Part shown: one piece after another, positions 58,801-64,000 of the stretch | How positions within the stretch are numbered: position 1 is the first letter of the stretch | How the letters are laid out: each line of letters opens with the position of its first letter | Assembly: GCF_900143065.1 (NCBI RefSeq) | Contig: NZ_FRCX01000006.1 | Coordinates: forward strand, 426,906-490,905 | Source: Duganella sacchari | GTDB taxonomy: Bacteria > Pseudomonadota > Gammaproteobacteria > Burkholderiales > Burkholderiaceae_D | Direction of reading: 5' to 3' | Length of the DNA: 64,000 nucleotides | The notes under the pieces: model-generated | Told to the model about the DNA's origin: nothing | Seen by the model: only the letters and a program-made list of their open reading frames with translations | The model's database searches: none | Position numbers and translations under genes: made by a program

Positions 58801-58908
58801 CAGCAGATGCGGATGACTGGTGACTAAGGGGGCAGGTAATTCCGCCCGGGCTGAGGTGCCAAGCAGGCAGCCAAGTAGCAGCCAGTTCAAATGTCGGATT
58901 ATCGGCAT
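55888..58908 (-). CDS. Exported heparinase II/III-like polysaccharide lyase with inserted LamG-like domain
   Basis: A 1006-residue secreted protein. A signal peptide (LNWLLLGCLLGTSARA) is followed by LVTSHPHLLVNQARFDSLK, typical of the start of alginate/heparinase-type lyases, then an inserted LamG/concanavalin-like sugar-binding domain (residues ~55-190, FDWTPQAKAAGDTKDRAIFGYNGSN...). The helical (alpha/alpha) toroid carries the middle part, and the C-terminal Hepar_II_III domain has NFSSDNHQHWDQNSFGLFY and TRTIAHNTLTVF with catalytic His. ATGGAGTCTGC precedes the ATG at 58908. It could cleave an acidic polysaccharide; substrate unknown. Confidence 0.82.
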   Translation of the reverse strand: MPIIRHLNWLLLGCLLGTSARAELPAPLVTSHPHLLVNQARFDSLKSTLPVPQANFPAAGGSIEFDWTPQAKAAGDTKDRAIFGYNGSNRNTILIRHLDSEDTSSTVALQFALLPKTGQYVASGVARLPLGQPVHIRLNWDSAQMKASYVIGNAAPKTMSWNDGSTSPAGRWAANEQIFNFDTRLNEQLGNFLIKDLQQAVVFSNTRSDFTSAVRKWQDFTANVDQYQANVPACVANATPTITYCNVAKGHPVSIFQVAEQLSAAYKLSGDPKYLSAARSYIDLIDATDNSAGGEYSMGGRVAALGILYDWLYAELDSSYRARIATKIERILTRGTTADLSNYLCDTTIPDPDDTSTHTTVIDCKNKPVYNYQDWNRFASPPVASLAPYYLGGHQIDDVGNASIGLLAIAAEHPRVLPLIDTLYSHYEKGFWPAKAYVSADGGHQMGFGYSLEGNIARTIQLWRSAFDTGSSPAVFQADWQNKMIYPYIYGLRGNRSYPSRGDNYDLYADDPIVAKLALLAASQNNDGIAQAFYTQQILSSRSKPSNTLMELLYFPQAETMPSGDISNLELSRIFHVAGTVIARDSWDYANATVLDFKASNFSSDNHQHWDQNSFGLFYKAPLLIDSGFYDDYNSAHRFNYSTRTIAHNTLTVFKPDEVFKRYDNVYANDGGQWYPSPSTYYPTLGDIQPDVGTNYQDGIVNYEYDRRYTYVRGNASKAYVNGKLDRAQGFLRSIVFLPSSNFWSAPVMVVFDAVRPSMSGLETTFLLHSINEPAASVSATHQGGGRYLMGFSNGAARQVTVRNQGGMATIQTLLPENAAILKVGGTAADCLQADNKIAKDCRFTVRDNGPGGVWRNYAPGTGINDFKIANADAGAWRLEIGTQSSVQGQPQFYLHVISVADNDNGTGAASPPATQRLPADSSTEAVCLGVNTVLLFNRNSEPATSLSFVAPLSQPAILATGLKPETAYVLLSTAEAGGTRFRLQEATGNNDAQYSSKDGVIKFNF

Positions 58909-58988
58909 GCAGACTCCATTACAAGAAAGTGTTGTTAATTTAGAAACCGCAAAAGCATAGCATGCCGCTCCGCCGGTTGAATCTGCTG

Positions 58989-60455
58989 TTAGAAAATTTT
59001 TTCGTCGAGGTAGTGCGCCAGTGCGGGACTGCATTCGTCGGTGGTGAGCGCGGCCAGGTAACCGTCGGGGCGGAGCAGCGCGATGTCGCCGGGACGCAAT
59101 CCGTAGGCCTCGCGCAAATGGCCGGCGGGATCGCGCAGCTCGGCCTGCGCACCCACCTGGATGATGCGCAGGCCACGGCGCGCCTCGAACACCGGCGGCG
59201 TGGATGGCTCATAGCGCAGCATAATCCAGTCCCCTGATTTCAATAGCGAAAACAAACGAAGCGGCTGGCCGCTGGCGCCGACACATGGCGCATCCGGTGC
59301 GCGATAGCCAGCGCGCGCGTCGAGTGACAATGAGGAATCTGGATAGCCCAGATCCAGCTGTTGCTGTTCGCGGCCACGGCGCAAGTCACCGCGCTCGCGC
59401 GCCGCATCAAGCAGGCGCGTGGCCATGCCCAGCATGCCGGCGGCGATCTCGCGCCGTTCTTCTTCATAGCTGTCGAGCAGTGATGCGTCGGCGCCATTCA
59501 CCACCGCCGCCAGTTTCCATCCCAGATTCCAGGCATCCTGCACGCTGGTGTTGAGACCCTGGCCGCCAGTCGGTGGATGGATGTGTGCAGCGTCGCCGGC
59601 AAGGAAGATGCGGCCCACTTGATAGCGCTCTGCTAGCCGTGCGCTCATCGCGTAGTCCGAACGCCAGTGGACGGCCTGTATCTCGATGTCGGTGCGGCCG
59701 GTGCGCTCGGCGATGGCGGCGGCAATGCCAGCATCGGTCAGATCGAACTCGCCTTCCAGTGGTATCGGCATCTGCAGCTGGAACAGCGGCGTGCCCTGCA
59801 AAGGACAGAGGCTGATCTGATTCGGTCCGCTGCCCCAGCGGTGCCACACGTCGCGCGACAGACCGCTGAGCGTCAGATCCGCCACCACGGCGCGCGCGTT
59901 CAGCGACTCGCCAGGGAAGTTGACGCCCAGCGTCTTGCGCACGAAGCTGCGGCCGCCGTCGGCGCCCACCATATAGCGTGCGCGGATGGTGATGTCGCCA
60001 TCGATGGTCTGCACCTGCGCGGTGACGCCATCGGCATCCTGCTCGAAGCCGGCCAGCGCATGGCCATAACGCGGCGCATGGCCCAGCTCCGCCAGGCGCG
60101 TGCGCAGGATGCCTTCGGTCAGATACTGCGGCAGCATCAGCGGTTCGCCGTATGGCTCATCCGGCGTGGCGGCCGTGGCGCGCACTGTTACTTCATCGTG
60201 GTAGCCGCCGTCCGCATGGTAGTGACGCTGCGCCGGATACGGACCGCCAGCGGCGATCATGCGGTCGGCCACGTCCAGCGCCTCGAAGATTTCCAGCGTG
60301 CGTGGCTGGATGCCTTTGCCGCGCGAACCGGCGAAGGGCGCTGCGATCTGGTCGATAAGCAGGAAGGGAATGTCACGGCGGGCGAGGTCGATTGCCAGCG
60401 TCAGGCCAGCGGCGCCAGCGCCGCAAATCAGGATGTCGGTGTGGATGGTGTTCAT
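58989..60455 (-). CDS. FAD-dependent aromatic monooxygenase (PheA/TfdB family)
   Basis: A 488-residue flavoprotein hydroxylase. ILICGAGAAGLTLAIDLARR is the FAD Rossmann motif, YMVGADGGRSFVRKTLG the DG motif, and RIFLAGDAAHIHPPTGGQGLNTS the GD motif that finishes the FAD site. The C-terminal thioredoxin-like end is short. AAGGAG lies 8 bases upstream of the ATG at 60455. Divergent from a MarR gene with two operators between, so induction by an aromatic compound is likely. Close relatives act on phenols or antibiotics; actual substrate unknown. Confidence 0.9.
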   Translation of the reverse strand: MNTIHTDILICGAGAAGLTLAIDLARRDIPFLLIDQIAAPFAGSRGKGIQPRTLEIFEALDVADRMIAAGGPYPAQRHYHADGGYHDEVTVRATAATPDEPYGEPLMLPQYLTEGILRTRLAELGHAPRYGHALAGFEQDADGVTAQVQTIDGDITIRARYMVGADGGRSFVRKTLGVNFPGESLNARAVVADLTLSGLSRDVWHRWGSGPNQISLCPLQGTPLFQLQMPIPLEGEFDLTDAGIAAAIAERTGRTDIEIQAVHWRSDYAMSARLAERYQVGRIFLAGDAAHIHPPTGGQGLNTSVQDAWNLGWKLAAVVNGADASLLDSYEEERREIAAGMLGMATRLLDAARERGDLRRGREQQQLDLGYPDSSLSLDARAGYRAPDAPCVGASGQPLRLFSLLKSGDWIMLRYEPSTPPVFEARRGLRIIQVGAQAELRDPAGHLREAYGLRPGDIALLRPDGYLAALTTDECSPALAHYLDEKIF

Positions 60456-60469
60456 GTGCTTCTCCTTCG

Positions 60470-60490
60470 ATATGTGTATTTTGCACATAT
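60470..60490. promoter_or_regulatory. MarR-type operator 1
   Basis: ATATGTGTATTTTGCACATA, then T: near-palindrome with arms ATATGTG and CACATAT, 15 bases upstream of the monooxygenase start codon. It shares ATGTGTAT..TGCACATAT with operator 2. Confidence 0.7.
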
Positions 60491-60519
60491 TATTCCGGCT
60501 TAAAATCGCTGTCAAGAAC

Positions 60520-60540
60520 TATGTGTATAATGCACATATG
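60520..60540. promoter_or_regulatory. MarR-type operator 2 with embedded -10 element
   Basis: TATGTGTATAATGCACATAT, then G: same arms as operator 1, about 50 bp away. It contains a perfect -10 TATAAT at 60526-60531 and includes the marR start codon ATG (60538). A bound repressor would cover both promoter and start, giving autoregulation. Confidence 0.7.
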
Positions 60541-61008
60541 AATAAAGATATCCGCGAATTGCATGACGCGCTGCTCGACATCATCGGCTTCATGAGCCGC
60601 CCCGAGCCCGACGTCGAACTCATGTCCGATATGGCGATGCCACTCGAGCGCGCGCTGCTGCCGCTACTGGTACGCATCGAACGCCGGGGACCGATCGGCG
60701 TGGTGGAGCTGGCCGATCTGGTTGGCCGCGACTACACCACTGTCAGCCGTCAGGTGGCGCGCCTGGACGAACTGGGGTTGGTGGTACGCCGTGCCGGCAC
60801 GCGCGACAAGCGTGTGCGCGAAGCCGAAGCGACAGAGCTGGGCCGCGAGATGGCGGACGCCATCGACCGCATGCGCGAGCAGCTGGTCAGTGAACTGATG
60901 GCCGATTGGACCAACGCCGAGCGCCGCGATCTGGCGCGACTGCTCAAGCGCATGGCCGCCGGCATGAACGAGTGGGTGGCGCGCCGCAAAACCGAAGACG
61001 ACGAGTAA
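60538..61008 (+). CDS. MarR family transcriptional regulator
   Basis: A 156-residue repressor. The winged-helix core reads GVVELADLVGRDYTTVSRQVARLDELGLVVRRAGTRDKRVREAEAT, with the DKR wing tip typical of MarR proteins, flanked by dimerisation helices. The ATG at 60538 lies within operator 2, only 7 bases from the end of a perfect TATAAT, and no ribosome-binding site is visible, so its mRNA may be leaderless. It probably represses itself and the divergent monooxygenase, released by an aromatic ligand. Confidence 0.9.
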   Translation: MNKDIRELHDALLDIIGFMSRPEPDVELMSDMAMPLERALLPLLVRIERRGPIGVVELADLVGRDYTTVSRQVARLDELGLVVRRAGTRDKRVREAEATELGREMADAIDRMREQLVSELMADWTNAERRDLARLLKRMAAGMNEWVARRKTEDDE

Positions 61009-61647
61009 CGCCCCATCGCATTTCAAACGCCGCCTGTGCTGGTATGCCTTAACGCCGATTTACACCAGCACTGTACGATCATCACCGCATCCATTTCTCA
61101 CTTCACCCGCGTCGATCACGCACTCTAAAACGCAGGCGCAGTGCGGCACACCGCTGCATTCCGCTTGCTATTCGCCTTACTCTGTCTCATAATCGCGACG
61201 AATTAAAAACAGCGAGTAGTGATGGTGCGCAGTTCAAGCGCAAGCGCTCTCGGATTCGGAAGCGGGCGATACGATTTCCCGGCCAGATTTGGCGGCGTCG
61301 AAGAAACCCAGGCGGCATAAGGCTTACTTTGAAGTGCAAATTTTCCGGCGCGATGCGCGCGGCACTTCCCGAACCCGATTGAGCGCGCGTGCAGACCGCG
61401 CGACGACGCAAGCGAGCACGCCGGATGCACATGTGTATGTGAGCTGGCGAGCGTAAGTCGAAAAAAAAGCGCGCGAATATCTATCGTGCCGGTTGCGCAC
61501 CGACAAGGTTTTCGTGTACTTTACGAACTTGAAAATGCGTGATTTAAATAGTGCGAAAATTTTCGGATGATCGCAGCACGCAGAGATGACCGCGATACGG
61601 GATACAGATTCAAACAGATATGCACAAGACCACGCCGTTTTTGTTCA

Positions 61648-61686
61648 ACCGTCTTGCCTGATTCGATTCAGGCCGGGCGGTTTTTT
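61648..61686 (+). terminator. Orphan rho-independent terminator
   Basis: ACCGTCTTGCCTGA pairs with TCAGGCCGGGCGGT around a TTCGAT loop, with two G-T pairs in the run and one mismatch, then TTTTTT. It lies 640 bases after marR and 308 before the histone-like ATG, so it probably ends an unannotated transcript. Confidence 0.7.
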
Positions 61687-61878
61687 GTTTGAAAACGAAA
61701 ACCGTGACGTGGCTGCGACGTAGATTCCTGGAGCTGAGCATACGCCCGGATCACCGCAAAACGTCGCGACAAGATTTGTATTCGCACGCCGCTCCGGCCT
61801 CGGACGGCGGGTGAATCGATGGCTGAAGCGCTGCACTTGTGAGGAGATGCAGCAGTTCAGCTAGTGCCGAATTCATTA

Positions 61879-61901
61879 GCGCAAACGGTTATGGTTTGCG
61901 C
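61879..61901 (+). other. Leader hairpin upstream of the histone-H1-like gene
   Basis: GCGCAAAC-GGTTATG-GTTTGCGC is an exact 8-bp stem; flanking GAATTCAT and ATGAATAATTC extend it imperfectly. It ends two bases before an ATG (61904) that is in frame with the histone-like gene, and may control translation. Confidence 0.5.
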
Positions 61902-61993
61902 CGATGAATAATTCGCCTGGCCCAATTCCGGGTTGGACGGGTTTTAAATCTTGTAAACGAATTTTTCCCATCCCCGATGAAGGAGAACTAAAC

Positions 61994-63019
61994 ATGGCAA
62001 CCGCCGCAAAGAAACCAGCAGCCAAAAAAGCTGCACCAGCAAAGAAACCTGTAGCCGCTAAAGCCGCTGCCAAACCAGCAGCAAAAGCTGCCGCCAAACC
62101 AGCTGCCAAGCCAGCAGTGAAAAAAGCAGCTGCCAAGCCAGCCGCTAAACCAGCAGTGAAAAAAGCCGCTGCCAAGCCAGCAGCAAAAGCCGCTGCAAAA
62201 CCAGTCGTGAAAAAAGCCGCCGCTAAACCAGCAGCCAAGCCAGCAGTGAAAAAAGCTGCCGCTAAACCAGCAGCGAAGAAAACCGTCGCCAAGGCAGCCG
62301 CCAAACCAGCAGTGAAAAAAGCTGCAGCCAAACCGGCAGCAAAGAAAACCACCGCTAAAGCAGCAGCGAAACCAGTCGCTAAAAAAGCCGCAGCCAAGCC
62401 AGTAGCGAAGAAAGCCGCTGCCAAACCAGCAGCGAAAAAAGTCGCCGCTAAAGCAGTCGCTAAACCAGTAGCGAAAAAAGCCGCCGCCAAGCCAGCAGCC
62501 AAGAAAGCCGCTCCAAAAGCAGCTGCTAAACCAGCTGCCAAAAAAGCTGCGCCGAAAGCCGCAGCCAAGCCAGCAGCCAAAAAAGTAGCAGCCAAGCCAG
62601 CCGCTAAAGCAGCTGCCAAAAAACCAGCAGCTAAAACGGCAGCCAAACCGGCTGCAAAGGTAGCGGCTAAGCCAGCAGCAAAAAAGCCAGTTAAAGCAGC
62701 TGCGAAGCCTGCAGCTGCCAAGAAGCCAGCAGTAAAAAAAGCGGCTAAACCAGCTGCCAAGCCAGCCGCTAAACCAGCCGCTGCTCCAGCCGCCGCACCA
62801 GCAGCAGCTGCCGCACCAGCCGCTAAACCAGCAGCCAAGCCAGCCGCAAAAAAAGCCGCTCCTAAAAAAGCAGCTCCGAAGAAGGAAGCCGCTAAGCCAG
62901 CAGCTCCAGCCGCCGCCGCTCCAGCAGCGCCAGCAGCTCCAGCCGCCGCGCCAGCAGCAAAAACCGTACTGGCTCCGGCCGCCGCATGGCCGTTCCCAAC
63001 CAGCACCCGTCCTTCCTAA
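61994..63019 (+). CDS. Histone-H1-like Ala/Lys/Pro-rich nucleoid protein
   Basis: A 341-residue protein almost wholly built from AAKPAAKKAAAKPAVKKA-type repeats, the composition of bacterial H1-like proteins (AlgP, BpH1) that bind and compact DNA. The tail changes to AAPAAAPAAAAAPA and ends AAAWPFPTSTRPS, a tail I recall from related proteins. AAGGAG at 61979 sets the ATG at 61994; an ATG at 61904 would add a 30-residue tail without a ribosome-binding site. Repeat number is likely unstable. A terminator follows. Confidence 0.85.
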   Translation: MATAAKKPAAKKAAPAKKPVAAKAAAKPAAKAAAKPAAKPAVKKAAAKPAAKPAVKKAAAKPAAKAAAKPVVKKAAAKPAAKPAVKKAAAKPAAKKTVAKAAAKPAVKKAAAKPAAKKTTAKAAAKPVAKKAAAKPVAKKAAAKPAAKKVAAKAVAKPVAKKAAAKPAAKKAAPKAAAKPAAKKAAPKAAAKPAAKKVAAKPAAKAAAKKPAAKTAAKPAAKVAAKPAAKKPVKAAAKPAAAKKPAVKKAAKPAAKPAAKPAAAPAAAPAAAAAPAAKPAAKPAAKKAAPKKAAPKKEAAKPAAPAAAAPAAPAAPAAAPAAKTVLAPAAAWPFPTSTRPS

Positions 63020-63052
63020 GTCTTAAACGCTTAGAAGCCTGCTGAGGCAATG

Positions 63053-63087
63053 GCCGCTGTGTGAGACAATCACACAGCGGCTTTTTT
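63053..63087 (+). terminator. Rho-independent terminator of the histone-like gene
   Basis: GCCGCTGTGTGA-GACAA-TCACACAGCGGC followed by TTTTTT: perfect 12-bp stem with a 5-base loop. Confidence 0.93.
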
Positions 63088-63101
63088 ATTGGAGGGGTTT
63101 C

Positions 63102-63632
63102 GTGCTGAGTATTCTTAAGTTGATTGTCGACGCCATCGCTACGCTATTGGGCGCGGCCTTGTTGCTGCGTTTCTGGATGCAGGCGATCCGCGTGCGGCCA
63201 CCGTCGTCGGTAGCGCAGTTCACTTTCCAGCTGTCGGACTGGCTGGTGCGTCCGTTGCGCCGCATCGTGCCGGGCGTGGGCGGCTATGACTGGGCCAGCC
63301 TGATCGGCGCTTTCCTGATCGTGCTGGCGGCATCGTCGATCTATTTCCTGAATGGCTGGCCGGGACCGGCGGTCCTGCTGATGGCTTGCCAGCGCTTCCT
63401 GGAGTGGATTCTCTATGGCTTTATGGCCTTGCTGGTGATCGAGGCGATCTTCAGCTGGGTGAACCCGCATGCGCCGCTGGCGCCGTTCGTGCGTGCGCTG
63501 AACGAGCCTATCCTGCGGCCGCTGCGCCGCGTGGTGCCGCTGGTGGGGAATCTGGACCTGTCGCTGCTGGTGGCGCTGATCCTGCTGCAGATCGCGCAGC
63601 TGCTGTTGGGCATGGCCTTCGCCGGCCGTTAG
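63102..63632 (+). CDS. yggT: YggT family membrane protein
   Basis: A 176-residue protein with two YggT repeats, each a helix pair: residues 5-80 with LLRFWMQAIRVRPPSSVAQF...RPLRRIVPGVGGYDWASL and residues ~95-170 with FSWVNPHAPLAPFVRALNEPILRPLRRVVPLVGNLDLS. YggT is linked to osmotic/K+ stress and cell division in other bacteria. GGAGGGG stands before the GTG start at 63102. Confidence 0.9.
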   Translation: MLSILKLIVDAIATLLGAALLLRFWMQAIRVRPPSSVAQFTFQLSDWLVRPLRRIVPGVGGYDWASLIGAFLIVLAASSIYFLNGWPGPAVLLMACQRFLEWILYGFMALLVIEAIFSWVNPHAPLAPFVRALNEPILRPLRRVVPLVGNLDLSLLVALILLQIAQLLLGMAFAGR

Positions 63633-63645
63633 GCTGACCGCAGCG

Positions 63646-64000
63646 TGACTAGTCCTGGAATAGGTTGACGGGTAACCGCCTTTTTCGTTACCCGCTAACT
63701 AAGCTCCATTAAAGACGCCCGATGGACTTCATCGGGCGTTTTGTATTGTAGGGCGGTATGTAACCGCTTTGTATTGTAGATTGCGATTGCTTGGCGAATC
63801 ATGACCTCTGCCTGCTCCAGGTTCGCCGGTTTGCTGATAAGGAACTCGGTCTTGAGTATTCCATTGACCCGCTCGGCCAAGGCGTTTTGATAGCAGTCAT
63901 ATCCATCAGTCATTGAGCATACGATGCCATAACGGTGATGGATTTGTTGGTAGGCTGTAGCGCAGTATTGAATGCCCCGGTCCGAATGATGGACAAGACG
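63646..64000. mobile_element. IS3-family insertion sequence, one end (rest beyond window)
   Basis: TGACTAGTCCTGGAATAGG at 63646 begins with the TG of an IS3-type terminal repeat, 49 bases outside the transposase stop. The element continues off the window. Exact end, target duplication and IS name cannot be settled. A GGGTAAC...GTTACCC hairpin (63670-63693) lies inside the end. Confidence 0.7.
63695..64000 (-). CDS. IS3-family transposase (OrfB), C-terminal part
   Basis: The frame is open from the right edge of the window to the stop at 63695. It reads VHHSDRGIQYCATAYQQIHH, then the DDE-domain end GYDCYQNALAERVNGILKTEFL with the catalytic glutamate in the ALAERVNG helix, then YNTKRLHTALQYKTPDEV, the standard IS3 OrfB C-terminus. 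The first two acid residues' region and the start are partly outside, so completeness is unknown. Likely intact at this end. Confidence 0.88.
   Translation of the reverse strand, partial: RLVHHSDRGIQYCATAYQQIHHRYGIVCSMTDGYDCYQNALAERVNGILKTEFLISKPANLEQAEVMIRQAIAIYNTKRLHTALQYKTPDEVHRASLMELS

Larger units (their letters stand above)
61009..61993. other. 985-bp stretch with no recognisable gene
   Basis: No open frame here has convincing codon pattern or homology, and I see no tRNA or known RNA fold. It holds a 12-bp palindrome CGAAAATTTTCG (61554-61565), a rho-independent terminator (61648-61686) without a gene in front of it, and a strong hairpin (61879-61901) before the histone-like gene. The part 61440-61640 is AT-richer. 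It may hide a small RNA and a long 5' leader. Confidence 0.5.

Noticed and set aside
61187..61506. Short Arg-rich minus-strand frames in the 985-bp gap
   Set aside because: Three overlapping frames of similar length with no motif and high Arg/Ser content; not credible genes.
62000..63000. Repeat array of the histone-like gene as a CRISPR
   Set aside because: Repeats are coding, in frame, imperfect and without unique spacers.
61876..63006. Ala/Phe-rich minus-strand frame opposite the histone-like gene
   Set aside because: Reverse complement of AAK/PAA repeats; not a membrane protein, no start signals.

Overview
The window is GC-rich, densely coded DNA that fits a betaproteobacterium of the Oxalobacteraceae (Massilia/Duganella/Janthinobacterium relatives). 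The grounds are the gene order ypjD-like / PP0621-like / pilS / pilR / ampD near ffh, Lys/Ala-rich histone-H1-like proteins, a SWIB-domain protein, a TorF-type porin, several TonB/periplasmic uptake genes and the protein sequences themselves. Placement is by recognition only. I saw no rRNA, tRNA or CRISPR array.

Bases 1-12.5 kb: the 3' end of a DUF6445-like dioxygenase gene, argH, a GNAT, and a small pair made of a colicin-E3-like ribonuclease domain and its candidate immunity/antitoxin protein. Then comes the most interesting region. A divergent locus has an M14-type zinc hydrolase resembling the cyanophycin dipeptide hydrolase CphZ plus a YfcC/DcuC-type permease on one strand. On the other strand are a TonB-dependent receptor, two exported cyanophycinases and a secreted M64 metallopeptidase. 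Read together it looks like a TonB-coupled scavenging pathway for extracellular cyanophycin (multi-L-arginyl-poly-L-aspartate): cut outside, import, and split the Asp-Arg dipeptide inside.

Bases 12.5-22.2 kb: a small exported Ala/Lys-rich protein, parC (with an unusual Gly/Asp/Asn-rich N-terminal extension) and parE, two ParA/MinD-like genes that look like paralogues (one without a P-loop), a TorF-like porin, a RAMA-like protein, a nested-palindrome intergenic element and dapA.

Bases 22.2-30.7 kb: a complete kdp potassium-uptake operon, including a 30-codon ORF ahead of kdpF and the kdpDE sensor/regulator, with a KdpE-like site upstream.

Bases 30.7-41.6 kb: a membrane-anchored GNAT, a MoxR / GNAT / CoxE-type VWA operon, two monohaem cytochromes c, a 94-bp perfect palindrome, DUF1841, a RutE-like nitroreductase, rppH, proS, a lytic transglycosylase, a SWIB protein and ffh.

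Bases 41.6-51.4 kb: a beta-propeller-like lipoprotein and a TauT/NitT-type ABC transporter sit between ffh and the ypjD-PP0621-pilSR-ampD series. A CRP-like palindrome lies between the lipoprotein and the transporter.

Bases 51.4-64 kb: nrdAB behind a promoter with two NrdR-box-like palindromes 31 bp apart, a large exported heparinase II/III-like protein, an FAD monooxygenase divergent from its probable MarR repressor with two matching operators, a 985-bp non-coding stretch with an orphan terminator, a histone-H1-like gene, yggT and the end of an IS3-family element that runs off the window.
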